In this document: piece by piece, positions 33,430-41,680 of the stretch
How positions within the stretch are numbered: the first letter of the stretch is position 1
Layout of the letters: each line of letters opens with the position of its first letter
Source of the DNA: Oleispirillum sp963668495
GTDB taxonomy: Bacteria > Pseudomonadota > Alphaproteobacteria > Rhodospirillales > Rhodospirillaceae
Reading direction: 5' to 3'
Assembly: GCA_963668495.1 (NCBI GenBank)
Contig: OY764545.1
Span: 496,001-560,000 of the forward strand
DNA length: 64,000 nucleotides
Notes under the pieces: model-generated
What the model saw: only the letters and a program-made list of their open reading frames with translations
Told to the model about the DNA's origin: nothing
The model's database searches: none
Program-made: the position numbers and the translations under genes

Positions 33430-34290
33430 ATGTGCATCCTGTCTATCCAGTCTCACGTTTGTTACGGTCATGTTGGCAATGCCGCAGCCGTATTCCCCCT
33501 GCAACTGCAGGGTCACAATGTCTGGCCCATCCATACCGTCCAATTTTCCAACCATACAGGGTATGGCAACTGGACCGGACAGGTATTTGAAGCCGACTGC
33601 ATCAGTGAATTGGTTCGCGGGATCGCCGAACGCGGTGCCCTTGACCAATGCCGGGCTATTTTGTCCGGCTACATGGGCAACGCCGCCATTGTCAAAGCCG
33701 TAACGGATGCGGTCGCCAGTGTCCGCGCAGAAAACCCCGATGCCATATACTGCTGCGACCCGGTAATCGGGGATGTGGGACGAGGAATTTTCGTCCAGCC
33801 CGGCATTCCGGATATGCTGATCAAACACGCGATCCCCATCGCCGACATTATCACCCCCAACCAGTTTGAACTGGAATACATCACCCGGTGCGAAATCACG
33901 TCCTTATCCAGTGCAGTTCAGGCCGCCCGCAAAGCCATAGCCATGGGGCCAAAGGTCGTCCTTGTCACCAGTCTGGTGACCGATGGCATGCCGGAAAATT
34001 CCATTCGCGTGCTGGCGGTGACTGCCGATCAGGCATGGATGGTTTCCACCCCCCTTCTGACCTTCCCAATACCACTGAACGGCGCGGGCGACATGCTCAG
34101 CGCGCTGTTCCTTGGTCATATTGTGAAGGGTGGTTCGGTTGCAGAGGCTCTGTCTGCGTCTGTCTCTGGCTTATTTCAGGTGTTCTTCAACACGCAGGCC
34201 GCCGGAACGCGCGAACTGCAAATTGTGTCGACGGGAGCTAAAATTTTCTCACCGGACCAATGGTTCAAAGCCGAGACTATACCCGAATAA
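33430..34290 (+). CDS. pdxY: Pyridoxal kinase
   Basis: PdxY phosphorylates pyridoxal in the B6 salvage path. The 286-residue product has the ribokinase-like pattern: ILSIQSHVCYGHVGNAAAVFPLQ at the N-terminus, YCCDPVIGD, ITPNQFELEYIT and LNGAGDMLSALFLG, the anion-hole motif with the catalytic Asp. No ribosome site is seen before the ATG, and a possible -10 (TTTAAT near 33404) is close, so the mRNA leader may be very short. Confidence 0.92.
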   Translation: MCILSIQSHVCYGHVGNAAAVFPLQLQGHNVWPIHTVQFSNHTGYGNWTGQVFEADCISELVRGIAERGALDQCRAILSGYMGNAAIVKAVTDAVASVRAENPDAIYCCDPVIGDVGRGIFVQPGIPDMLIKHAIPIADIITPNQFELEYITRCEITSLSSAVQAARKAIAMGPKVVLVTSLVTDGMPENSIRVLAVTADQAWMVSTPLLTFPIPLNGAGDMLSALFLGHIVKGGSVAEALSASVSGLFQVFFNTQAAGTRELQIVSTGAKIFSPDQWFKAETIPE

Positions 34291-34345
34291 AGACAACCAA
34301 CCACAACACGCCAACATAAAGCACGGCATAGTTGCTAAATTCCCG

Positions 34346-34385
34346 ACCCAGAGTGCGAGAAAATCCACTCTGGGTTTTGTTTTTC
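34346..34385 (+). terminator. Terminator after pdxY
   Basis: ACCCAGAGTG (34346-34355) and CACTCTGGGT (34366-34375) form a perfect 10-base stem followed by TTTGTTTTT. Confidence 0.9.
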
Positions 34386-34495
34386 TCACATATACACCAC
34401 AAAAAAGCCATGAAAATTCAGACTTGTAATCAAACCAAAGAAGCCCACATGACTCTTAAATCTATAACAACAAAAAAACGAGAGAGGCCCAGAGG

Positions 34496-36673
34496 ATGCA
34501 AGTTCTAAGCCGCATGAAAATTTCGCAAAAATTGCCGGTGTTAATGGCTGTCATGCTCATCGCGACAGGCGCAGCACTCGGCATCACACTGACAATGAAA
34601 GCCATCGATGGCTTTACATATGATGCAGAGAAAAATCTCACTGCACTGGCAACAGCCCGTAAAGATCGCCTACAGGATTACCTGACAGACATTGATGCAG
34701 ACCTGATGGTTCAAGCGAAGAACCCTAACACGGTCAAGGCCATTGATGATTTCACCCGAGCATGGGGTTTTTTGGACGCATCACCACGTGAAACTTTACA
34801 AAAGGCCTACATCACCGACAACCCAAATCCGGCTGGGGAAAAACACAAGCTTACCTCCTCCGATACTGGGCTTATATATGATGTTTTCCATAGCACCTAT
34901 CATCCGTTTTTCAGAAACCTTCTGGAGCAAAAGGGCTATTACGACATTTTCCTGACGGATCGCGACGGCAACGTCATTTACACAACCTTTAAAGAATTGG
35001 ATTTCGCTACCAATCTGGTTTCCGGTAAATACGCAAAGACCGGGCTTGCAAAAGTATTCCAACAGATTCAGGGCAATTCTGGCGATGCAAAATTGGTTTT
35101 TGATGACTTCAAACCGTATGCACCCAGTGCCGATGCCCCCGCAAGCTTCATCGGTCGTGGGGTCTACAACCGGGACAATAAACTGATCGGCAGCCTGATT
35201 TTCCAAATGCCTGTTGGTCGCATCAACGGTATTATGCAAAGCCCGGACGGCATGGGTGAAACCGGGGAAACCTATGTTATCGGTTCCGATTACTTGATGC
35301 GGACAGACTCACGATTTTCAAAAGACAGCACGCTGCTGAAAACCAAGATCCAATCTGAAACCGTTGATGCCGCATTATCCGGGCAATCGGGTTCCGCCAT
35401 CATTACCGACTACCGCGGGCAAGAGGTGGTTTCCGCTTATACCCCGCTGAGCTACCACGGCGTCAAGTGGGCCGTCATTGCAGAAGTTGATACGGATGAA
35501 GCATTAGCGGAAGCCACCGCCATTCGTAACATCAGCATTGCCCTCAGCATTGCCATCACCTTGGTTGGTATTGTGCTGGCGGTTGTGTTCTCCCGCAGCC
35601 TGACCCGCCCAATTTCGGAAATCACTGGTGCGATGGGGCGACTGGCCAAAGGTGACGTGGATTCTGAAATCCCCCACGCAGATCGCAGTGATGAAATCGG
35701 GGACATGGCAGCAGCCGTTCAGGTCTTCAAAGAAAACGCCATCGCGCGCCGCCGCATGGAAGCAGAAGAACGCGACCGTGTCCGCCTGAATGACTACCGC
35801 CAACGCAAGTTGCAGGAACACATTGACGGTTTCCGCTCAATGATTTCAGAACTGCTGACACGCATTAAGTCTTCCGTGGAACATATGCATTCAGCTTCGG
35901 AAACTCTGTCTGCAAATGCAGAAGAAACCCAAATGCAAAGCGCCACCGTTTCCGCAGCAACCGAACAGGCATCGGCCAACGTTCAAACAGTTGCCACTGC
36001 CAGCACGGAATTGAGCGCCTCCATTGAGGAAATCTCGCGCCAGACTTCAGAAACCACTCGTATTCTGGAAGAAGCCGTCCAACAAACCAACAACGCATCC
36101 GAAAGGATGGAAGGCTTGGCCCAGTCTGCAACCCAGATTAACGAAATCGTCTATCTGATCAACGATATCGCGGATCAAACCAACCTTCTGGCCCTGAACG
36201 CAACCATCGAAGCCGCACGGGCCGGTGATGCGGGCAAAGGATTTGCCGTCGTTGCCTCGGAAGTGAAAAATCTGGCAAACCAAACCAGCCGGGCAACGGA
36301 ACAAATTCAGACCCAAATTCAGCACGTGCAAACTGAAACCAATGCGGCTGTCGACGTGATCAAATCCATTTCAACCGTGATCAGTCGGGTCAATGAGTTG
36401 TCGACCGCCGTTGCCGGCGCAGTTGAGGAGCAAAACGCCTCTACCGCCGAAATTTCCCGTAACGTTGAGGAAGCCTCCCACGGCACACAGGAAGTTGCCA
36501 TGAATATCGTGGAAGTTAACAATGCCGCACGGGAAACCGGGGAAATGTCGCAGAACGTTTATGAAGCCGCCAATGAACTTCTGTCTGAAAGCGATTCTCT
36601 TCAGGTCCAAATCGCTGAATTCCTTGATGGCGTCTATGCCATTCAGGAAAATACAGAGATCAAGGACGACTAA
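34496..36673 (+). CDS. Methyl-accepting chemotaxis protein
   Basis: The 725-residue chemoreceptor has an N-terminal membrane helix (LPVLMAVMLIATGAALGITLT), a large periplasmic sensor of about 300 residues (dCache-like: YYDIFLTDRDGNVIYT, then GETYVIGSDYLMRTDSRF), a second membrane helix (SIALSIAITLVGIVLAVVF), a HAMP domain (RSLTRPISEITGAMGRLAKGD) and a cytoplasmic signalling domain with the hairpin tip NDIADQTNLLALNATIEAARAG. No CheB/CheR-binding pentapeptide is evident at the C-terminus. The ligand is unknown. GAGAGG precedes the ATG. It is a single gene. Confidence 0.96.
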   Translation: MQVLSRMKISQKLPVLMAVMLIATGAALGITLTMKAIDGFTYDAEKNLTALATARKDRLQDYLTDIDADLMVQAKNPNTVKAIDDFTRAWGFLDASPRETLQKAYITDNPNPAGEKHKLTSSDTGLIYDVFHSTYHPFFRNLLEQKGYYDIFLTDRDGNVIYTTFKELDFATNLVSGKYAKTGLAKVFQQIQGNSGDAKLVFDDFKPYAPSADAPASFIGRGVYNRDNKLIGSLIFQMPVGRINGIMQSPDGMGETGETYVIGSDYLMRTDSRFSKDSTLLKTKIQSETVDAALSGQSGSAIITDYRGQEVVSAYTPLSYHGVKWAVIAEVDTDEALAEATAIRNISIALSIAITLVGIVLAVVFSRSLTRPISEITGAMGRLAKGDVDSEIPHADRSDEIGDMAAAVQVFKENAIARRRMEAEERDRVRLNDYRQRKLQEHIDGFRSMISELLTRIKSSVEHMHSASETLSANAEETQMQSATVSAATEQASANVQTVATASTELSASIEEISRQTSETTRILEEAVQQTNNASERMEGLAQSATQINEIVYLINDIADQTNLLALNATIEAARAGDAGKGFAVVASEVKNLANQTSRATEQIQTQIQHVQTETNAAVDVIKSISTVISRVNELSTAVAGAVEEQNASTAEISRNVEEASHGTQEVAMNIVEVNNAARETGEMSQNVYEAANELLSESDSLQVQIAEFLDGVYAIQENTEIKDD

Positions 36674-36692
36674 CATCCCTGACCACAGGCAC

Positions 36693-36728
36693 AAAGACCC
36701 CCCCGCACGATTGTGTGGGGGGTTCTTT
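36693..36728. terminator. Bidirectional terminator between the chemoreceptor gene and cobT1
   Basis: A GC-rich stem (CCCCCCGCAC with GTGTGGGGGG) is flanked by AAAGA and TTCTTT, and lies between convergent genes. Confidence 0.85.
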
Positions 36729-36744
36729 ATTCATACGACAAAAC

Positions 36745-37773
36745 TTAGCGTTCGTTGCGTGCGACTGCCGCTTCGTCAAATGTCATCATGTCATTGTGGC
36801 AAGTCACCGCTGCCCGCAACAGATTCACAGCCAATGCGCCACCAGTGCCTTCACCCAAACGCATTCCCATGTCCAACAACGGACGTTGCCGAAGTTTTTC
36901 ATACGCCATGCTATGCCCTGCTTCGGCAGAGGCATGAGCCACCCGGCAGTGATCAAGGGCTCCGGGTTGGAACACCTCTAGCGGAGCCGCCGCCGCAGTA
37001 CAGGGGAAGCCATCCAACAAAATCGGCACTCGCTGCAAACGCCCGGACACGGTCGCACCAGCCATTGCCGCCAGCTCACGACCACCCAGACGACGCATAA
37101 CTTCCACAGCATCCGGCTGATCCGCCATATGCAGTTCCACACCACGGCGAACCACGTCAATTTTTCGGGCAAGAATATCACCGACTGCCCCGGCACCGTA
37201 TCCGGTCCAATCTTCTGCCGTGCCACCGAACAGCGCATGCATCATTGCCGACGCCGGGGTCGTGTTACCAATCCCCATTTCGCCGGGACAGAACACACTC
37301 ATATCCGACGAGACCGCTGCCATGCCAACATTGAATGCGTAGACAAAGTCTTCCTCATCCATTGCTGGCCTATCAAGGAAATCCTTGGTAAAGCTGTCGA
37401 TACGGATGTCATAGACTTTGAACGCGGTTCCGGTCGAACGGCACATGGCGTTGATGGCTCCGCCACCCTCGCCAAAGTTCTTGGACTGTTGCCATGTGAC
37501 CTCAACCGGGCAAGGCGAAACCTTGTGCTTCATAATGCCGTGGTTTCCGGCAAATGTCGCACAGGCAGGGTTGCTCATTTCCGGCGGATGGTGTCCTTGC
37601 CAAGCCGACAGCCATGCTGCCAGTTCCTCAAGCCGCCCCAAAGATCCGCACGGCTTGGTCAGATGGGGTTCACGTTCAACAGCAGCATCATAGGCGGCCT
37701 GATCCGGGCCAGGCAGATTGCGCAGAATTTCGCGCAAGTGATCAAGAGAAGTAATTTGCGGTGCGGAGGCCAT
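36745..37773 (-). CDS. cobT: Nicotinate-nucleotide:base phosphoribosyltransferase, paralog 1
   Basis: CobT activates the lower-ligand base of cobalamin, usually dimethylbenzimidazole, to its alpha-ribotide. The 342-residue product has the family motifs TKPCGSLGRLEELA, FAGNHGI, FCPGEMGIGNTTPASA, RRLGGRELAAMAGA, and the MRLGEGTGGALA region holding the catalytic Glu. GGAAAG stands 6 bases before the ATG at 37773. It follows, after 26 bases, a second cobT paralog. The two proteins are similar over their whole length but clearly diverged. Confidence 0.93.
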   Translation of the reverse strand: MASAPQITSLDHLREILRNLPGPDQAAYDAAVEREPHLTKPCGSLGRLEELAAWLSAWQGHHPPEMSNPACATFAGNHGIMKHKVSPCPVEVTWQQSKNFGEGGGAINAMCRSTGTAFKVYDIRIDSFTKDFLDRPAMDEEDFVYAFNVGMAAVSSDMSVFCPGEMGIGNTTPASAMMHALFGGTAEDWTGYGAGAVGDILARKIDVVRRGVELHMADQPDAVEVMRRLGGRELAAMAGATVSGRLQRVPILLDGFPCTAAAAPLEVFQPGALDHCRVAHASAEAGHSMAYEKLRQRPLLDMGMRLGEGTGGALAVNLLRAAVTCHNDMMTFDEAAVARNER

Positions 37774-37799
37774 ATTGGGCTTTCCTTCCATCAAGTGTC

Positions 37800-38831
37800 T
37801 TAAAGCGGTTTGTTGCGGCTAACTGCGGCTTCTTCGAAGGTCAGCAACTCTGAATGACAGAATGCGGCAGATCGTAAAATGCCGAATGCCAGCACCGCTC
37901 CGGATGCTTCGCCAAGGCGCATATCCATATCAAGGATCGGACGCGCACCGATGTGCTTCATCAACCGCGCATGCCCCGGTTCTGCCGAAGCATGGGAGAA
38001 TTGACAGTGTGCGATGGCTCCGGGTTGGAGCTTTTCCAAAACCATAGCCGAAGCCGAACACAGGAAACCATCGATCATCACCGGAACCCGCAACATGCGA
38101 CCAGCCAGAATCACACCGATCATAGCCGCCAGCTCACGTCCGCCAAGGCGTCGCATGATCTCCAACGGGTCCGGGTTATCGGTGGTATGCAGGTCCAGCC
38201 CCTGTTGCACCACTTCGATTTTCTTTTGCAAGTGCGGGCCGCGGACACCAGACCCCATTCCGGTCCAGTCTTCAGCCGTTTCCCCATACAGGGCGGCGAG
38301 AACCGCAGCGGCAGAGGCCGTATTGGCAATGCCCATTTCACCGGGGCAGAACATGCTTTGTCCCGGCTTCACCACAGACATCCCAACATTGATGGCATTG
38401 ACCATTTCCGCCTCAGTCATGGCGGGTGCCTTGGTAAAATCTTCGGTACTGCTGTCCAGATCAATCGGGCAAATATCGTAGGGGACGTCCATGGCTTTGC
38501 ACATGGTATTGAACCCGGCTCCACCCATATGGTAGTTCTGATGCATCTGATCGGTCACTTCTGGACCAAAGGCAGATACACCCAGTTTGGCAACACCATG
38601 ATGCCCAATGAACACAGCAGAACGGGGGTTAGACATATCCGGCGGGTGACGCCCCTGCCATGCGGACAACCATTCAGCAAAGGTTTCAAGTCGACCGAGT
38701 GAACCCGCAGGCTTGGTCAAATTGGCTTCCCGGTCACGTGCCGCAGCAGCAGCGGCTTCGTCAGGTCCGGGTAAGTTCTTGACCAATTCGCGCACTTCAT
38801 CCAAGGAAGTGACAGAGAGGGTCTTCACCAT
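37800..38831 (-). CDS. cobT: Nicotinate-nucleotide:base phosphoribosyltransferase, paralog 2
   Basis: The 343-residue product aligns end to end with the downstream paralog: TKPAGSLGRLETFA, FIGHHGVAKLG, FCPGEMGIANTASAAA, RRLGGRELAAMIG, and MRLGEASGAVLA with the catalytic Glu kept. Differences cluster around the base-binding region (for example HQNYHMGGAGFNTMCKAM in place of QQSKNFGEGGGAINAMC), so the two may prefer different bases or form a mixed dimer. GGGAG precedes the ATG at 38831. The gene is divergent from cobS. Confidence 0.93.
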   Translation of the reverse strand: MVKTLSVTSLDEVRELVKNLPGPDEAAAAAARDREANLTKPAGSLGRLETFAEWLSAWQGRHPPDMSNPRSAVFIGHHGVAKLGVSAFGPEVTDQMHQNYHMGGAGFNTMCKAMDVPYDICPIDLDSSTEDFTKAPAMTEAEMVNAINVGMSVVKPGQSMFCPGEMGIANTASAAAVLAALYGETAEDWTGMGSGVRGPHLQKKIEVVQQGLDLHTTDNPDPLEIMRRLGGRELAAMIGVILAGRMLRVPVMIDGFLCSASAMVLEKLQPGAIAHCQFSHASAEPGHARLMKHIGARPILDMDMRLGEASGAVLAFGILRSAAFCHSELLTFEEAAVSRNKPL

Positions 38832-38880
38832 TTGTCGGTTTCTCCCTAAAGTAACGGACGCCTCGCGGCATCCTGTGTCA

Positions 38881-38895
38881 TCGCAAATTTTGCGA
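38881..38895. promoter_or_regulatory. Perfect inverted repeat between cobT2 and cobS
   Basis: TCGCAAA-T-TTTGCGA is a perfect 7-base palindrome with a single-base centre in the 117-base divergent gap. A plus-strand TTGCGA / TATAGA pair overlaps it (38890-38895 and 38915-38920), but its 19-base spacing makes it a weak promoter. It is a candidate operator for both arms of the cob cluster. The gap is too short to hold a cobalamin riboswitch. Confidence 0.4.
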
Positions 38896-38948
38896 GAACG
38901 CAAAACCACCCTGCTATAGACCATACCCGTCAGGAAATCATCCTTCTT

Positions 38949-39767
38949 ATGTCCCAGAGCACTTCACATTCTGATACAAAATCGTCTCAAATCCGCCAAA
39001 GCAGCGGCCTGTCCGCGTGGTTTGATGACCTTCTGTTCGCCATTATATTCCTGACACGCGTCCCGGTTCCCGCTGGCAGTGCGGCCAAGACCAAACCCCT
39101 TGCCACCGCCATGCGCACCTTCCCGGTTGCCGGAGCCATGATCGGTCTGGTGGGTGGCCTGACCTTCCTACTGGCGAGCTTTTTGGGTGCACCGGGGCCT
39201 CTGTGTGGGTTTATTGCCATGTTTGCCTTGGTCATTCTGACTGGCTGCCTGCATGAGGATGGCTTTGCTGATATTGCGGATGGCTTTGGTGGCGGGTATG
39301 AGCGGCAGCGCAAAATGGATATCATGCGTGACTCGCGGGTTGGAACCTACGGTGGGGCGGCTTTGGTCCTCAGCCTGTTGATCCGGGGCACCGCAGCCGG
39401 ATCGTTGGAACCGCTTGATGCCTTGGCAGCCATGGTCGCAGCCGCAGCCTTAGGTCGGGGACTGATCCCGATTTCCATGACCCTTAACCTGTCCGCACGG
39501 TCAGACGGTGTCGGCGCATCTTCGGGCTATCCGACGGAAGGCTCCATGTGGACATCCATCCTGCTGGCCCTGTTGATTGCTCTGGTTGCTCTTGGCCCGG
39601 CCCACGGTCTGTTGTGTTTTGCCGTCGGAGCCATTGGTGTTTGTCTGCTGGCAATAATCGCGAAACGACAAATCGGCGGCTACACCGGCGATGTTTTGGG
39701 TGCTGGGGCACAATTGGTGGATATTCTGGTCATGATTACGGTCGCCATGCTACGTGCCCCGGTCTGA
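38949..39767 (+). CDS. cobS: Adenosylcobinamide-GDP ribazoletransferase (cobalamin synthase)
   Basis: CobS joins adenosylcobinamide-GDP with alpha-ribazole in the membrane, completing the cobalamin nucleotide loop. The 272-residue polytopic protein shows FLTRVPVP at the start, the acidic ILTGCLHEDGFADIADGFGGG motif (metal and substrate site), MDIMRDSRVGTYGGAALVL, and TGDVLGAGAQLVDI near the end. It heads the plus-strand cobS-cobC-cobU-cobO set. Confidence 0.95.
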   Translation: MSQSTSHSDTKSSQIRQSSGLSAWFDDLLFAIIFLTRVPVPAGSAAKTKPLATAMRTFPVAGAMIGLVGGLTFLLASFLGAPGPLCGFIAMFALVILTGCLHEDGFADIADGFGGGYERQRKMDIMRDSRVGTYGGAALVLSLLIRGTAAGSLEPLDALAAMVAAAALGRGLIPISMTLNLSARSDGVGASSGYPTEGSMWTSILLALLIALVALGPAHGLLCFAVGAIGVCLLAIIAKRQIGGYTGDVLGAGAQLVDILVMITVAMLRAPV

Positions 39768-39783
39768 TGAAAGGTATACTGAC

Positions 39784-40422
39784 GTGAAGCTTCAAGGTGA
39801 TGCCACCCGATGGTGGTGGGTGCGCCATGCCCCGGTCCCGGTTGCCGGCAAATTGGTCTATGGTCGCACGGATGTGCCATGTGATGTATCCAACACGGCA
39901 TTATTTGCGGCTCAGGCGCGAAAGCTACCATCCGATGCTGTGGTCATCACCAGCGGCCTTGGTCGTGCGGTTAAAACTCTTGAAGCCCTAAAAACCGCTG
40001 GCTACTCGCCACAAACCGAGAGCGTGCTGACCGAACCTGCCTTTGAAGAACGCTACTTCGGTGATTGGGACGGCTTGTCATGGGATGAAATCGAAACCAT
40101 GCAGGCCGGAAACATTGATGCATTCTGGAATGATCCTTTCGAATTTCGCGCACCCGGTGGCGGAGAAAATGTATTCGACCAGAAAGAGCGAATTGCTGAC
40201 GCAGTGGCCCGGATCAACACGGACCACTTTGGCAAAAACATCGTGGTGGTCGCCCATGCCGGAACAATTCGCTGCCAGCTTGCCAATGTGCTGAAACTGG
40301 ATGCGAACGCCATGACCTGTATTGATGTGGATTATATCTCCGTCACGCGTCTTGACCACTACCACGGAGAATTAGAAGGGATCGTGCGTGTCTGCACGGT
40401 GAATGACCTTGATGACATTTGA
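39784..40422 (+). CDS. cobC: Histidine phosphatase, likely alpha-ribazole phosphatase
   Basis: CobC removes phosphate from alpha-ribazole 5'-phosphate. The 212-residue product is a histidine phosphatase: WWVRHAPVP with the catalytic His, EERYFGDWDGLSWDEIE with the acid residue, and VVVAHAGTIRCQLA with the second His. The start is taken as GTG at 39784, which has AAAGG about 9 bases upstream. The specific role rests on its place between cobS and cobU. Confidence 0.85.
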   Translation: MKLQGDATRWWWVRHAPVPVAGKLVYGRTDVPCDVSNTALFAAQARKLPSDAVVITSGLGRAVKTLEALKTAGYSPQTESVLTEPAFEERYFGDWDGLSWDEIETMQAGNIDAFWNDPFEFRAPGGGENVFDQKERIADAVARINTDHFGKNIVVVAHAGTIRCQLANVLKLDANAMTCIDVDYISVTRLDHYHGELEGIVRVCTVNDLDDI

Positions 40423-40966
40423 TAACATGCCGCTTCCCGCCATATCCCTTGTTCTGGGCGGGGCACGCAGCGGCAAAAGCACCACGGCTGAAGCTTGGGT
40501 TGAGGCCGAAGCCAAGCGCAAAGGCAGACAGGCAACATATATTGCCACCGGACAGGCGTGGGATGATGAGATGAAAGAACGGGTCGCCCTGCATCAGGAA
40601 CGACGCGGCACAATCTGGCAAACCATCGAAGAACCATTACAGGTGGCAGACCTTCTTCCAACCCTACCGACTGGGCAACCAATCCTGTTTGACTGCCTCA
40701 CTCTTTGGATCACCAACCACTTGTTGGCAGAGCATGATCTGAACGCTGAGATCGATACATTGGTGGCTGCACTACAGCAGGCTCCGGCCCCGGTTGTCTG
40801 CGTCAGCAACGAAGTTGGGCTTGGTGTCGTCCCTGACAACGCACTGTCCCGAAAATTTCGTGACGCCCAAGGACGGCTCAATCAAAAAGTCGCAGCCATC
40901 GCCAACCGGGTGATTTTTGTCGCCGCCGGATTGCCAATGGTCCTGAAATCCGAAGAAAGGTCCTGA
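40412..40966 (+). CDS. cobU: Adenosylcobinamide kinase / guanylyltransferase
   Basis: CobU (CobP) phosphorylates adenosylcobinamide and adds GMP to give the CobS substrate. The 184-residue product has the P-loop LVLGGARSGKSTTAE, YIATGQAWDDEMKERVALHQERR (with the guanylated-His region) and LFDCLTLWITNHL. Start codons at 40403, 40412 and 40427 are all in frame; 40412 has GGTGA 9 bases before it. It overlaps the cobC end. Confidence 0.94.
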   Translation: MTFDNMPLPAISLVLGGARSGKSTTAEAWVEAEAKRKGRQATYIATGQAWDDEMKERVALHQERRGTIWQTIEEPLQVADLLPTLPTGQPILFDCLTLWITNHLLAEHDLNAEIDTLVAALQQAPAPVVCVSNEVGLGVVPDNALSRKFRDAQGRLNQKVAAIANRVIFVAAGLPMVLKSEERS

Positions 40967-40970
40967 TATC

Positions 40971-41585
40971 ATGTCCGAACAAAGCCTGAACGATCGGCAC
41001 GCCGAGAAAATGCGCAAACACAAGGCCAATAAGGACCGCCTGCGCGACGCCCGGACAATTGAGAAGGGCTTGTTGATGGTCCACACCGGCCCCGGCAAAG
41101 GCAAAACCACCGCCGCCATGGGCATGGCTATGCGTATTATTGGTCACGGTGGACGCGTCGGCATTATTCAATTCATCAAGGGCTCCGGCACGTGGGATAC
41201 AGCGGAACGCCGGGTACTGGAATGCTTTGGCGAACAAGTGGATTTCCGCATCATGGGTGAAGGTTTCACTTGGGAGACTCAAAACCGTGAACGGGACAAG
41301 GAGACCTGCGCCGAGGCATGGGGCGTCGCCAAAGACTGGATCAAAAACCATGACTTTGACATGGTGATTCTGGACGAATTGAACATCGCCCTGCGCAATG
41401 AGTATTTGGATATTCAGGATGTGCTGGATACCGTCACCAATCGTCACCCGGAACAGCACATTGTCATCACAGGCCGCAATGCCAAGCCGGAACTGATGGA
41501 TGCCGCAGACCTTGTCACCGAAATGACCATGATCAAACACCCCATGCGCGCCGGAGTGAAAGCACAGGCCGGGATTGAATTTTAG
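40971..41585 (+). CDS. cobO: Corrinoid adenosyltransferase (CobA/CobO type)
   Basis: This enzyme attaches the 5'-deoxyadenosyl group to cobalt of corrinoids using ATP. The 204-residue product has an N-terminal basic helix, the P-loop VHTGPGKGKTTAAMGMAMR, IIQFIKGSGTWDTAE, VILDELNIALRNEYLD, and HIVITGRNAKPELMDAADLVTEM. It is 4 bases after cobU and is the last gene of the plus-strand cob operon. Confidence 0.96.
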   Translation: MSEQSLNDRHAEKMRKHKANKDRLRDARTIEKGLLMVHTGPGKGKTTAAMGMAMRIIGHGGRVGIIQFIKGSGTWDTAERRVLECFGEQVDFRIMGEGFTWETQNRERDKETCAEAWGVAKDWIKNHDFDMVILDELNIALRNEYLDIQDVLDTVTNRHPEQHIVITGRNAKPELMDAADLVTEMTMIKHPMRAGVKAQAGIEF

Positions 41586-41627
41586 AAACAATCACACGGG
41601 AAAAATTCACGGGCTTTGTCATTAAAA

Positions 41628-41655
41628 AGCGAGGGACCAAGTCCCTCGCTAAAAT
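41628..41655 (-). terminator. Terminator between cobO and the M20 peptidase gene
   Basis: AGCGAGGGAC (41628-41637) and GTCCCTCGCT (41641-41650) form a perfect 10-base stem with a 3-base loop. On the minus strand the stem runs into five T at the convergent boundary, so it best serves the M20 gene but can slow both. Confidence 0.8.
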
Positions 41656-41680
41656 CAGATCAAGCAGCCTAACCTTAGGA

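Noticed and set aside
38832..38948. Cobalamin riboswitch upstream of cob genes
   Set aside because: The gap is only 117 bases and lacks the B12-box pattern; only a short palindrome was seen.
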